Shown piece by piece: positions 48,004-58,523 of a stretch of DNA of 64,000 nucleotides. The notes beneath the pieces are model-generated. The model saw only the letters and a program-made list of their open reading frames with translations, did no database searches and was not told where the DNA came from. The stretch is from Lucinisca nassula (taxonomy: Eukaryota > Mollusca > Bivalvia > Lucinida > Lucinidae), in assembly GCA_963580285.1 (NCBI GenBank), contig CAUZLF010000259.1, positions 484,503 through 548,502 of the forward strand, given 5' to 3'. Position 1 is the stretch's first letter, and each line of letters starts with the position of its first letter. The position numbers were made by a program, and so were the translations under genes.

Positions 48004-50630
48004 CTGAAAAAAAGGAAAAAGATTTGCAACATACATGTACATAATTATATAGTTTAGTGTAATAAGTGATCACAGAACTCAATGGACAATAAAACTCACC
48101 TCTATCTGCTGTTACTGTATCCTTCATGTCAGGGTCTAGGAAGCTCAGATGATGTAGCACTGGATCATCAAAAGGGAATTTCTTTAAACATTTGGTAACC
48201 ACAGCACTGTAAAAATTCCTCACTGATCTGTAAATACATTAAATAAGTTGGAAAAAGGAAGTCAGTTAGTTAATAGTAAATGACTGTGTAACATGCTTAT
48301 TTTCACTTAAGAAAAGTATCAAATTACCTGAAGAATCTGGCTTTTACAACAGGATCAAGGTCATCACTGATCTCATGCAGATAGGACCTAGCTGATGAAC
48401 CCACAGCAATGTATTCATCTGTGTGTTGGTTGGCACTGTTGTTGAAGTCAACTTGTCTGATGTCCTCTGACTGTCTGATCACCCTTGCCAGCACAAATTT
48501 CATCAAAAACTTCCTAAGTAGTCTGGTCATTTCTGCTGCCAAGAAACCAATCTTTGAACTATCAGCCTGAAGCAAAAATAAATAAAGGGTAAAAACAAGA
48601 CTAAATACAGAGTAAACCCATCAAGCTAGTTCTTTTAATAATGCACAGTATAAAAATTAATGTTTATACCTGAAATGCTGTGTTGAATTCATTTAGTGGC
48701 CCAAGGATAAAAGCCAGGAAATAGCAGTACAACTTCATTTCATGACTGTTTAACCAGCAACAGACTCGCTTCACCCTCCCCTCTTTTTCATTGTCGTCAT
48801 GGCTCTGGAAATAACTCTGCAATGCTGGCCAGTGATGCAGAATCCGCAGTACACACTTTTGTAAACTAAGCCATCTTGTTGTGACATGCTTCAAAATTTC
48901 AAGTGGTGCAACATCACAGAATTCCAGGAACTCTTTGTATGTTTGTTTCCTCTTGGAGCTGAAATATATAAAATGTATTATAATATTTAATATTGTATAA
49001 GCTACTAGCAATATAGCTACTCTATTGGACTGGATTTTACATTTGAGGTAATAATAACATACCTTTGATGGAAATGGAAGTAAATGTCTATAAGAAGGTC
49101 CTCCACTGGTAAAGGTAGCAATTTCACTTCAGCTACAGCACACAGATTGGCTAAATGACAGACACACCCCAAGTCAAAAACATCTGGCTTTCTTTCTTTT
49201 ATCCTTGTTAAGACCGAGTTGTTCTTTCCAACCATTACACTGCAGTTATCAGAGACGAAGCTGACTAGATTTTCCCATGGAATACCCCTGGAACTGAAAT
49301 TTTAACAGAACTATAATAAAAACCCTAAAAACCTGGGCACATTGAACATGTGCTGTAATTATACTACACTGTGACAAGTAGACCCTGATCAGAGTGCTCC
49401 TCCATCAGAAGCAGTCTGATCTGGGCCTATATTATTTACTCTGATCTGATCAGACATTTCACTTCAATAGAGACATTGAATACTTGATCTACTGATTGAC
49501 AGATAGATGAACAGACAAATGAACAGTGGGCTCACCCACTCTGGCTATTTTTGCACTGAGTTTCTGTTAGACCAATTTGCACCTCTGTTTCCTGTGCCTT
49601 GTCAAGGAAAGAATTTGCTAAATTAATATTGTTGATGTTTATGATACAATACAGAACTGATTCGCATCTCTGTTTCCTGTGACAATATTTCCTTGCTATA
49701 GAAAACAGTGTGTTGTTGTCAATGGTGAATCTTCAATATGGACTCCAGTTTTGTCTGGGGTCCCACAAGGGACTGTTCTTGGTCCATTGTTATTCTCCCT
49801 TTACATAAATAATATTTCCACTGACTGTTTGCAGACGAGTATTTGCTATCGGTAAATTAGGAGCTAGATAGACTAGGATGTTGGGCACGAAAATGGGGCA
49901 GGCACTCTGCTCTTTTTTATTTTCTAACCCTGGCTCATATCATAGGGTGTGGTGATACAGATTTGGAGACAACTTACCTGAGTGACTCGTCAACTTTATT
50001 AAAAATTGCTTCAGCATTCCCGATGTTGCAGACCGGCATGTCAAGTAGACGTGTTACAGCTGTACCCTTCGCTGGATCATAAATTCTCAGTAGAATCACA
50101 AGGAGTTTTTCACCACCCCTGTCGTTACTTTCATCAATTGATAAAGAAAAGGGATTTGATTGGCAATGTTCAACCACAGTTTTATTGAGACTTGGAGCAA
50201 TAGCACGCTTTAAGATTTGTGTTGTTTTTGTTCTACCACATGAAAACTTTGCGGCAATCTTACTATCTGGAAACATCTGCTTGCATGCTTTTGTAAAGTG
50301 ATCAGCCAGTAATAATGGAACATTGTGTTCTGCAACAAAATTGCTGAAAATAGTTTCTGCCCTGATCACTTCCTCGTCAGATTTTGTCGTGACAAAAGCT
50401 GCAATTGATTTCTGTTTGGACCGTTTCATTGATTCACTGTGAATATCGGTGTCACCATGCTTCGATACATCATTTTTACCTGCATGTGACACGCTAAAAT
50501 GTCTTTGGCAGACCTTACAATATGCGAAAGACACTCCCTTTTCACTGTTGGTTAGCCAGGGAAATGCGATCTCCCACTCATTTCTGTATTTTGACAAATA
50601 TTTTCTCTTCTTTTCGGGAGTCTTCATCAT
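47516..50630 (-). CDS. hAT transposase, BED-type zinc finger, six exons, 675 aa
   Basis: Exons on the minus strand: 50630-49978, 49293-49063, 48958-48670, 48566-48328, 48227-48100, 48003-47516. Every junction has GT-AG and the 2028-nt frame is unbroken (phases 2,2,0,2,1). An N-terminal zinc finger has C38, C41, H58 and H64. The RNase H-like core shows SID166ES and SD233N as the likely first two catalytic acids. KHVTTRWLSL lies in the insertion domain, and the C-terminal hAT dimerisation region has DCERTFSMV (597-605) and ALLSCKIN. Family role: cut-and-paste transposition by binding the inverted ends. Intact sequence suggests either recent activity or selection as a host gene; the flanking inverted ends favour the first. 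Confidence 0.93.
48100..48227 (-). CDS. hAT transposase exon 5
   Basis: Acceptor TATTTACAG, donor ATAGAG|GTGAGT. It codes SVRNFYSAVVTKCLKKFPFD to KDTVTADR. The second half of the longer open frame here is intron. Confidence 0.88.
48328..48566 (-). CDS. hAT transposase exon 4
   Basis: Acceptor TTGCTTCAG, donor TTCAG|GTAATT. It codes ADSSKIGFLAAEMTRLLRKF to DDLDPVVKARFF. Confidence 0.9.
48670..48958 (-). CDS. hAT transposase exon 3
   Basis: Acceptor TATTTCAG, donor TTTCAG|GTATAA, phase 2 in, 0 out. It codes SSKRKQTYKEFLEFCDVAPL, KHVTTRWLSLQKCVLRI and FILGPLNEFNTAFQ. Confidence 0.9.
49063..49293 (-). CDS. hAT transposase exon 2
   Basis: Acceptor AAATTTCAG, donor CAAAG|GTATGT. It codes RGIPWENLVSFVSDNCSVMV and GCVCHLANLCAVAEVKLLP. 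The exon extends upstream of the first in-frame ATG, which only splicing explains. Confidence 0.9.
49375..49452. repeat. Hairpin core in hAT intron 1
   Basis: GTAGACCCTGATCAGAGTGC / AGTCTGATCTGGGCCTATAT, the stem-loop of the TTAA MITEs without clear outer arms. Confidence 0.6.
49703..49850 (+). pseudogene. Reverse transcriptase scrap (LINE) in hAT intron 1
   Basis: Translates as QCVVVNGESSIWTPVLSG then VPQGTVLGPLLFSLYINNIS, the conserved RT motif that precedes the FADD box. A broken FADEYLL follows after a deletion. About 50 codons, no start, frameshifted. Probably the same LINE group as at 86-994. Confidence 0.8.
49978..50630 (-). CDS. hAT transposase exon 1
   Basis: Starts at MMKTPEKKRKYLSKYRNEWE and carries the zinc finger and the first catalytic acid (LSIDES). 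Donor CTCAG|GTAAGT, phase 2. Without splicing the frame stops one codon later. Confidence 0.9.
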
Positions 50631-51213
50631 TACATGTAGATTTCAAAACAGCTGTGTTTACCCGCTTTGTCATTTGGAACTTTCGGCTCTCTTCATTAGT
50701 ATGTTTAACATAAAGCGGCAAGGTATATCGATTGTTAACACATTTACCTGTACAATAATAGATTTGCTAATAATAGCTGAACTACACCTGTGACCCTGAG
50801 GTGATTTCCAATAATGCTGTATCCCGGCTCTAATTGCGATTTGGATTTGCCGATAATAACCAGTTCGCAAACGTAAATATCCGGTATGGCGAAATTAGTA
50901 TTGCCGGCATTAGATCTAGGCGGGAGATGCATCAAAATTCGTGAGATTTGGGCCGTTTTCAAAATACGATTGTGAGGGAGTGAGACACACAATAAATCGT
51001 GAGAGTCACGCCCAAATCGGGAGAGTTGGCAGGTATGATTATTGAAACTTTTAATCATTTAATGACAAATAGGCTGATATCTTTTCTGTAAAAATGTGAG
51101 TAGCTTTTGAAAAATTTTTTTGCTGTAAAAATGTGAGTAGCTTTTGAAAAAGGTACTCATTTTTTTCTGCAAAATTATCAGCATATCAGATTTTGTATTT
51201 TGTATTTCATTAA

Positions 51214-51476
51214 GAGTTTTTGGGCACTGAGTTGCACGATGCTTTGAACAACTGGGCCCCTAGGCCCATATTTTATATACATGTTCAATGTACCATGTGA
51301 TACATATCCAGTATTATGGATTATCTTGTCATGACATAATGTATTGAATTTTTTAAAACTTTTGAAATGCTTTATTTTAATATTGTATTTTGTGTGGTGA
51401 TTGGGTGAGGCAAAGATGTATACCTTACGCCACCAGGGCATCTAACTGGCTTACAGTTGGTCAAGGCCTGCTATCC
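51214..51476. other. No gene recognised
   Basis: Short AT-rich spacer between the duplication and a TTAA MITE. Confidence 0.5.
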
Positions 51477-51708
51477 TTAACCCATTCCATGCGGGGAAAC
51501 CCTTAAAGGGGTACCTTGGCAAACAGTGTAGGCCCAGATCAGACGCCGCATTCTGCGGCGTCTGATCAGGGCCTGCACTATTTGCTGACAGAATTTTCTG
51601 TCAAAAATAGAATAAAAACGAAAAAAATAGGCCTGGCACCCCTTATATGACAAATGGACTTGTCCAACATATAGCAATGGAAGAATCCACTAGTAAACAA
51701 TGGCTTAA
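51477..51708. mobile_element. TTAA MITE, type 2, well preserved
   Basis: TTAACCCATTCCATGC left, inverse of CAATGGCTTAA right. The core hairpin is perfect over CAGACGCCGCATTCTGCGGC and outward to GCCCAGATCAG / CTGATCAGGGC. Confidence 0.88.
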
Positions 51709-51729
51709 AGCTGCTAAAGATAGATGGGA

Positions 51730-52283
51730 AATAGAGGAGCTTACATGAGTGGTCATTTCATATGAAGTTTATGAAACGAGCCTTTGGCGAGTTTCATAAA
51801 TTTTATATAAAATGACCACGAGTGCAAGATTCTGTTTCTCATATGACCACTTTAAATTGGATTTCATCGCCTTTAAATTTGTCAAATGTTCCACCAAAAA
51901 TGCATTGTTGACATGGACGTCATCAGGACGTTACGTAGTCCTGCCAAAGTATTATTACATGTGTAATCATATGATTTTTATTACACGACCTTATCCACTG
52001 CTAATCAACAACGTCATGTGATAAGTGGTTTTATTGTATTTTTTCATTTAAAGTATTTTCCTTTTCCTCACCTGTTCCTGTTATTCGTCTCTTCTACTAT
52101 CTCTTACCTTTTCTCTCTTTCTATGGGAGAAGACAAAAAATGACCCACAAGGGTTGATGTATCATTAATCAATTGTTAACCTCATGAAATGTCAAAACCT
52201 GTTTTTGTGAAAATAAGAAAAATACTTCATAGTGTTGTCTGCTGAAAAAATACCCAGCATGCAGGGTGTTAAGGGTTACCTAA
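51730..52283. other. Foldback remnant, otherwise no gene
   Basis: 51745-51850 has inverted arms (GAAACGAGCC / GGCGAGTTTC, TGGTCATTT / AAATGACCA) and then GAGTGCAAGATTCTGTTTCT, akin to element E. Confidence 0.5.
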
Positions 52284-52507
52284 TACACCACAACCTTTTT
52301 ATAGCAGTATGGATGGGGCCCAAAGCAGAAACCATGTGAGTTATTCAACCGTGTTATATCCAAACAAAAATGTGTAGATTATATAGAAAAATGACCATTT
52401 ATGGTCATTTTTCTGTATAATCTATACATTTTTGGGATCCATCTTGAAACTGTGTTATATCCATAACCGTGCTACAAAGAACCTTGTTATAACGAGGTTG
52501 TGGTGTA
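52284..52507. mobile_element. TA-flanked MITE (CACCACAACC family)
   Basis: TACACCACAACCTTTTTATA left, CGAGGTTGTGGTGTA right, central palindrome AATGACCATTTATGGTCATT. Confidence 0.85.
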
Positions 52508-52790
52508 TAGGCCTAGGCATTATTAATCAAGCTTCCCAGTCTTTCAAACTGCCAAAGTGTTTTCTAGGGATCCATCATGACACTGAAAGCACCATGATCC
52601 AAACACTGACAGCACTGGTGGGTCGATTGGTTCTGAGTGTAGGCTGAGAAAATAGTCCTGGTCTGAGATTTAAACTGGTTTGTTTAACCCTTAAATTCCA
52701 GTTTCTTCAGCTAACAGTGTACACCCAGCCCATGATTCCAGTCCAGATTCTATAGATAACCCTCATATGCAACATCCTGACCTCACAGCG
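52508..52790. other. No gene recognised
   Basis: Spacer between a MITE and SINE-A; it contains a GGGTCGATTGGTTCTGAGTG phrase resembling intron 4 DNA near 30460. Confidence 0.45.
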
Positions 52791-53088
52791 GCCCCCGCCC
52801 ATAGGGGCTTGAAGAAATATATGGGCTACATGATGCTTCCACGCAGAGCTGAATCCGGCCCGCACACTAGTACTGGTAAACCGCTTAGAGGATCTAAGCC
52901 TGTCCAGGAACCGCGGTGCGAGGCGGACCCTCCATGCTAATAAACCCTATTGGTTTCATTGGGCGACAGGGCTTGAGATGTCATTTCATCTCAATGTCGG
53001 GTAAAAGTCCCACAAAATTGGAAGCAACATCTCCAAAATGACCTTTATAGTGTTGATGGGGACGTTAAACCTCAAATCAACCAACCAA
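52791..53088 (+). mobile_element. SINE-A copy with target duplication
   Basis: CCTGACCTCACAGCGG before (52776-52791) and CCTGACCTCACAGTGG after (53089-53104), one difference, so about 15 bp duplicated. Full-length head and tail. Confidence 0.9.
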
Positions 53089-53104
53089 CCTGACCTCACA
53101 GTGG

Positions 53105-53627
53105 CTATTTTCTATAAATAACGTTGCCTGGATTTGTGACAAGTCGGTGATAGTCACATGGACTTTTGCACTGAAAAGCTTTTATGCTTAGTAATGTCAA
53201 CTGACAAAGAGTTGCAGGTGGTTTCATGGTTAAATTGTTTTATATCAGAAGTTAGGTATAGTGTTCGATGTCTATCTAGTTAATGGGATTTATTAGTGCC
53301 ATATTCTATTTTTAACCATTTATGGACCAAGCAAAATTGCAGTAGACAATATTAAAGTCTCTTGCAATATTGCTTAACAGTTTTAAGAGTTAGCATTTTA
53401 TTTAGAAAGTGGCTGTTTTTCATGCCACACATTTTATCTAATCTTAACCCACCTTTTGAAATGGGTGTTGTATGTGTGTGTTGTGTGTATCAGTTGATTT
53501 ATACAGAGAGATTGTCATATGGCATTTTTCATACCATACCCCATATCAGGCTGATGGTATGATATGCAAAATGCCATATCATAAACTATTTATCATATAT
53601 TTCCCTTCCTTTTGTTATATTTATTTA
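53105..53627. other. No gene; one hairpin
   Basis: 53517-53577 is a hairpin with arms TATGGCATTTTTCATACCAT and GATATGCAAAATGCCATA. Confidence 0.6.
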
Positions 53628-53840
53628 TTAACCCTTATCTTGCTGTTCACGACAACCCCTCGCTTTGCAAACAGTGTAGAACCAGATCAGATGGCTTCTG
53701 AAGAAGCCATCTGATCAGGATCTACACTGTTTGGCATTCAGTTTATGAATTTATAGCAATAAATTACATCAAGTAATTTGATTGGTTGATAGACAGTAAT
53801 GGGTGTGGCTGAAATGAATATTCAGCAAGATAAGGGTTAA
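53628..53840 (+). mobile_element. TTAA MITE, type 1, well preserved (213 bp)
   Basis: TTAACCCTTATCTTGCTG left is exactly inverted on the right. Central palindrome ATGGCTTCTGAAGAAGCCAT with AGATCAG/CTGATCA arms and GTGTAGA / TCTACAC outside. Confidence 0.92.
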
Positions 53841-53985
53841 ATAATGAGTTGTGGTTTTATGTTTAAAGTGCTCCAATAAACTAAGCAAAGATTTAGGTGA
53901 AAAGCAAAGCCAAATTTGTTTTTTATACTTTTCTTAATGACAAGAAATTTCTGTATGTATACATATGATAGGAAGAAATTTCTTC

Positions 53986-54212
53986 CAATTTTGTGGGACT
54001 TTACCTGACAGTGAGATGAAATGACTTCTCAAGCCCTTCCGCCAAATGAAACCAATAGAGTTTATATGCATGGACGGTCCGACTTGCACCACTTTTCCTG
54101 GGCAGGTTTAGAACCGCCAAGCGGTTTACCAGTACTAATTCAGTCGGTTTCAGCTCTGCGTGGAAGCATCATGCAGCCCATTCTATTTCTTCAAGCCCCG
54201 ATTGGCGGGGGT
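53986..54212 (-). mobile_element. SINE-A copy, tail missing
   Basis: From CTTCCAATTTTGTGGGACTT (left) to the head AGCCCCGATTGGCGGGGG (right), minus sense. Confidence 0.85.
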
Positions 54213-54949
54213 CGTCGGAGTATGTTAAGTCAGAGGGTTTGAAAAAGGGTGTGTGACATGGCTTTAGGGGTGAAAAAGGGTGTGTGACATGGCTTTAGGG
54301 GTGGGATCATGTGCTAACACCTCAGCTCACTTGATACGCGCACGGATTCAACGCTCGTGTGACATATTCAAAGGCAATGAATATGTGACAAATGATGATA
54401 ACACACCCATGTGACATAGTGCATTCTTTCATATCTCCAAAATGGTTCCTTTTCTGATGAAAATTTGTGCATTCTTGTTAACTCCAAACATAGGTTGTGA
54501 GTGCTCTTGTTAGAACTGCCTATGTCTTTGTGTAAAAATGAGGAAAATCATGTATATCCCAGTTTCCTCTATATAAAGTGGGGTTTAGAGGGGTGTTCAT
54601 TACACAGACTTGTTGACATGATGTAGAGCTTATTTAACGATGGAGTCATAATATAATGTTTTGTATGTTAACCCTTAAAGTACCAAGGAAAATTCTAGAG
54701 CAAATGACAATCTCATTTTTTTTCAAGGAAAATGTTGCTTGACATGTCACATAAATCATCTGCCCAGCAGTCAATTTACATGTAGTGTCAAGCCTTATTT
54801 TCTCTGAAAACAACTCTATAGAAGGCTATGTTGCACCAGTGATTGTAATTCTTGAGAAATGGAATTGAACAGTTGGCATGACAATTGAAGATTGTACGGA
54901 ATGAAAGAACAGACAGAAATAAGATCCCTGTATCACGCCATACTTAACG
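54213..54949. other. No gene; MITE fragments
   Basis: A 43-bp direct repeat (GTGTGTGACATGGCTTTAGG twice, 54249-54305) and a GTGGGTACT-type hairpin-MITE remnant (54420-54650). Confidence 0.5.
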
Positions 54950-55135
54950 GAAACACCAAAATGGGTACCAGGGCAAACAGTGCAGGCCCAGATCAGACGC
55001 CCCAGAAGGCAGCGACTGATCAGGGCCCACACTGTTTGCAAAAGGATAAAATTCCAAATAAATTTTAAAGAAAAAACAACCTGACACCCCCAAATTTTGA
55101 AATGGAAGATTCCATTTGGTACAAAAAGGGTCAAA
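54950..55135. mobile_element. TTAA-family hairpin MITE, diverged
   Basis: AACACCAAAATGGGTACCAG, core GGCAAACAGTGCAGGCCCAG / CTGATCAGGGCCCACACTGT, ending GGTACAAAAAGGGTCAA. Confidence 0.65.
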
Positions 55136-55159
55136 GCTTTAAAAATGTTATCTGCTATT

Positions 55160-55400
55160 GTTGTGATTGGCATTTTAACCCTTAAGATAAGAATGACGTC
55201 TGTTGTCTGCTGCTTCTTGTTAATATGCATATATGCATTTTAGACCCAGATAAGACTGCTCCAAGTGGAGCAGTCTGATCTGGCTCCACACTGTTTGCAA
55301 TGACTTTTAAAGTAACCAGCAGACCACACAGAGAGGACAATTTTTGTAATTTGCATCTTAGTCTAAAAGGAGTGTAAAATATTTGATCTTGATTAACCCA
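55160..55400. mobile_element. Hairpin MITE remnant
   Basis: Core TAAGACTGCTCCAAGTGGAG with CAGTCTGATCTGGCTCCACA, akin to 38330-38480. Confidence 0.6.
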
Positions 55401-55518
55401 TATATAATAATGGACACTGCCACCTGATAAGTTTGGAGTGGTCCATTTCCAATTATAGGGGTGTCAGATTTGTTGTTACCCCTAAGTTTTGTTCAGGATT
55501 TATTTCCCAGTCAACACT

Positions 55519-57517
55519 TTATCCCCCGACCAAATAGGTTTCGGGGGATATAGCGATCAGCCTGGCGTCCGTCCGTAGACGCAACCTTGTGATGGCCACA
55601 ACTCCTATACCCTTTGAGATTCATTGATGGTTCTTGGCACAATTGTTCACAAGGCCAAGACGGCGTGTCATGCGCAAGAACCAGAACTCTGGATGCCATA
55701 CTTTTTTAGTTATCTCCCCTTTTAATAAAATAGAATGACTACTTTGTGATGGCCGTAACTCCAATACCCTTTGAGATATATTGATGGTACATGGCAAAGT
55801 TGTTCACAAGGCTGAGACGGCGTGTCATGCACAAGAACCACAACTCTGGTTGCTATGGTTTTGGAGTTATCTCCCCTTCCAATGAAATAGAGTGACAACC
55901 TTGTGATGGCCATAACTCCTATACCCTTTGAGATTCATTGATGGTTCTTGGCAAAATTGTTCACAAGGCTGAGACGGTGTGTCATGCGCAAGAACCAGAA
56001 CTCTGGATGCCATACTTTTTTAGTTATCTCCCCTTTTAATAAAATAGAATGACTACTTTGTGATGGCCATAACTCCAATACCCTTTGAGACATATTGATG
56101 GTACCTGGCACAGTTGTTCACAAGGCTGAGACCGTGTGTCAGGCACAAGAACCACAACTCTGGTTGCCATGGTTTTGGAGTTATCTCCCCTTCCAATAAA
56201 ATAGAGTGACAACCTTGTGATGGCCATAACTCCTATACCCTTTGAGATTCATTGATGGTTCTTGGCACAATTGTTCACAAGGCTGAGACAGTGTGTCCTG
56301 CGCAAGAACCAGAACTCTGGATGCCATACTTTTTTAGTTATCTCCCCTTTTAATAAAATAGAATGACTACTTTGTGATGGCCATAACTCCAATACCCTTT
56401 GAGATATATTGATGGTACCTGGCACAGTTGTTCACAAGGCTGAGACGGCGTGTCATGCACAAGAACCACAACTCTGGTTGCCATGGTTTTGGAGTTATCT
56501 CCCCTTCCAATAAAATAGAGTGACAACCTTGTGACGGCCATAATCTCAATACCCTTTAAAATATATTGATAATACCTGGCACAGTTGTTCACAAGTCAGA
56601 GACGGTGTGTCATGCACAAGAACCACAACTCTGGGTGCCATGGTTTTTTAGTTATCTCCCCTTCCAGTAATATAGAATCACTACCTTGTGATGGCCACAT
56701 CTCCAACACTCTTGGTACAGTTGTACACGAGGTTAAGCAGGTATGTCACGTGCAAGAACCACAACTCTGGGTGCCCTGGTTTTTTAATTATCTCCCCTGA
56801 CAATATACCCTTTGAGATATATTGATGGTACTTGGCACAATTATATACAACGTTGAGACGACGCTTAAGAACCACAACTCTGGGTGCTATGATATTTGAG
56901 TTATCTCCCCTTCCAATATAACAGTATGACAACCTTGTGATCATCATACCTCCAATACCCTGTGAGACATATTTGTGGTACTTGATGCAGATGTACATGA
57001 GGTTAAGCAGGTTTGTCATGCTCAAGAATTACAACTCTGGGTGCTCTGGTTTTTTTAGTTATCTCCCCTGGCAATATAACCTAGTGATGGCCATAACTCC
57101 AACTCCCTTTGAGATATATTGAAGGATCTTGGTACAATTGTATACAAAGTACAGAAGGGATGTCATGTGCAAGAACCACAACTGTTGGTGCTGTGGTACT
57201 TGAGTTATCTACCCTTCCAATATAACAGTATGACTTGTGATCACCATATCTCCAATACCTTGTGAGACATATTGATGGTACTTTGTACAGAAATACATGA
57301 GCTTAAGCAGGCATGTCATGCGCAAGAAGCACATTTCTGAGTGCCCTAGTTTTTTAGTTATCTCCCCTGACAGTATAATCTTGTGATGGGCATAACGGCA
57401 ATACTTTTGTGATATATTGTTGGTTTAATTCTGGTGCACTTTCTATTGGTGAACAATCTTCTGAAGGCCATATTGGCTTTTGGTCGGGGGATTTGCCATC
57501 TCTTCCGATGGCTTTTT
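55519..57517 (+). mobile_element. Helitron-like minisatellite element H8
   Basis: Begins TTATCCCCCGACCAAATAGG with partner TTTCGGGGGATA, then CGTCCGTCCG. About 11 units of about 157 bp follow (GATGGCCATAACTCCAATAC, TTGTTCACAAGGCTGAGACG, TTTAGTTATCTCCCCTT). The inverse GGTCGGGGGAT stands at about 57482-57492, and a closing hairpin is GCCATCTCTTCCGATGGC. The first six units alternate between two variants. Near-identical minus-strand frames at 314-bp spacing reflect this. Confidence 0.78.
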
Positions 57518-57520
57518 TAG

Positions 57521-57752
57521 GTAATTTCGGAGATGTTGCTTCCAATTTTGAAGGACTTTAACCCGACATTGAGATTACCGTCCAAAGAAACCACTAGGGT
57601 TTTAATAAATGGTCCAACTTCCACTACTTTCCCTGGGCAGGCTTTGACCTTCTAAGTTGTTTACCAGTACATGTACTCAAATTTTCGGTCGGTTTCAGCT
57701 CTGCGCAGAAGCACCAGGCAACATCTATTTCTCCAAGTCCCACAAGGCAGGG
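57521..57752 (-). mobile_element. SINE-A copy, degenerate
   Basis: GGAGATGTTGCTTCCAATTT at the left, GGTCGGTTTCAGCTCTGCGC, then a decayed head near 57750. Confidence 0.7.
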
Positions 57753-58523
57753 CGGTCTGTTCTAAAGATGCAGAGGGCAGGATAACCTGTCAGCACTGGT
57801 CCAAGGACCTAACACACCTTTAACCCATTTAGTACTGACTTCCATTCAGCAGAGTCCATTTTGAAATTCAGGGGTGTCGGGTCAGAAACTTCTAAATGTT
57901 TTTGAAGGAAGAATCGTCTTTAAATTTAGCTGGTCTTAATAGCGGAGTTTTACTATATCCAGCAAGAGGTATGGTTTCCACATAAATCTCCCCGAGTTTG
58001 CCTATTCAATAAATGTTTCAGGTTATAAAACATCTTCCATGCTCAACACTTGGGCATCCATTTTTCTGCTTGCATCCATATCTGAATTTGGACATGTCCA
58101 ATGGCAATACAGAGTTTTAGTCAAAATCAAAATTAGTAGCAAATTGTGTAGATCCTGACAAGACGAGATGGCCCTGCGGTCTTACCCGGACAGATTTACC
58201 GTCTGCATGCAATGTATCTGTTTAAAGTGTTGGAAGGGTTAGTCCCACTCATAAACATTAAAATGCTAATAATTTTTATTATTAATCAACTTGTACTGAT
58301 CCGAGGTCATCCATATTAACACCAGGTCTACCAATATTAACCAGAGGACAAGTGATATTAGGCTGAGGTCCAAATTTATTAATCAGGTTTTTAATTATGT
58401 GGATTAATAAAATTGTCATTAATCAATTTCATATTGGCCCAGTTAAAGGTCCTCAACTGTACTGGCCCTTCGCCTTACTTGATTGATAACATCATTCACA
58501 AGCAGGACAAAATATCATTCTCT
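57753..58523. other. No gene recognised
   Basis: Mixed fragments: a CAGGTTATAAAACATCTTCC piece of the 41719 MITE family near 58018 and an arm of a hairpin MITE near 58145. No domain-bearing frame. Confidence 0.5.

Larger units (their letters stand above)
47131..51037 (-). mobile_element. Complete hAT-type DNA transposon, 3907 bp
   Basis: Left end CATACCTGCCAACTTT, right end in inverse CATACCTGCCAACTCT. ATTATT flanks both sides (47125-47130, 51038-51043), and the empty site in copy 1 has it once. The element encodes one multi-exon transposase on the minus strand. A 6-bp duplication is shorter than the 8 bp usual for hAT elements; an imperfect 8 bp cannot be excluded. Intron 1 holds a hairpin MITE core and a reverse transcriptase scrap, so the copy is not brand new, yet its gene is unbroken. 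Confidence 0.92.
46918..51213 (+). repeat. 347-bp tandem duplication, copy 2, interrupted by the hAT element
   Basis: 46918-47130 matches the first part of copy 1 and 51038-51213 matches the rest, with a small internal duplication at 51085-51150 (AAAAATGTGAGTAGCTTTTG twice). Confidence 0.9.

Noticed and set aside
55511..57025. Series of similar minus-strand frames with MAITRLSLYFIGRGDNSK
   Set aside because: Spacing of 314 bp equals two H8 units; these are repeat echoes, not a gene family.
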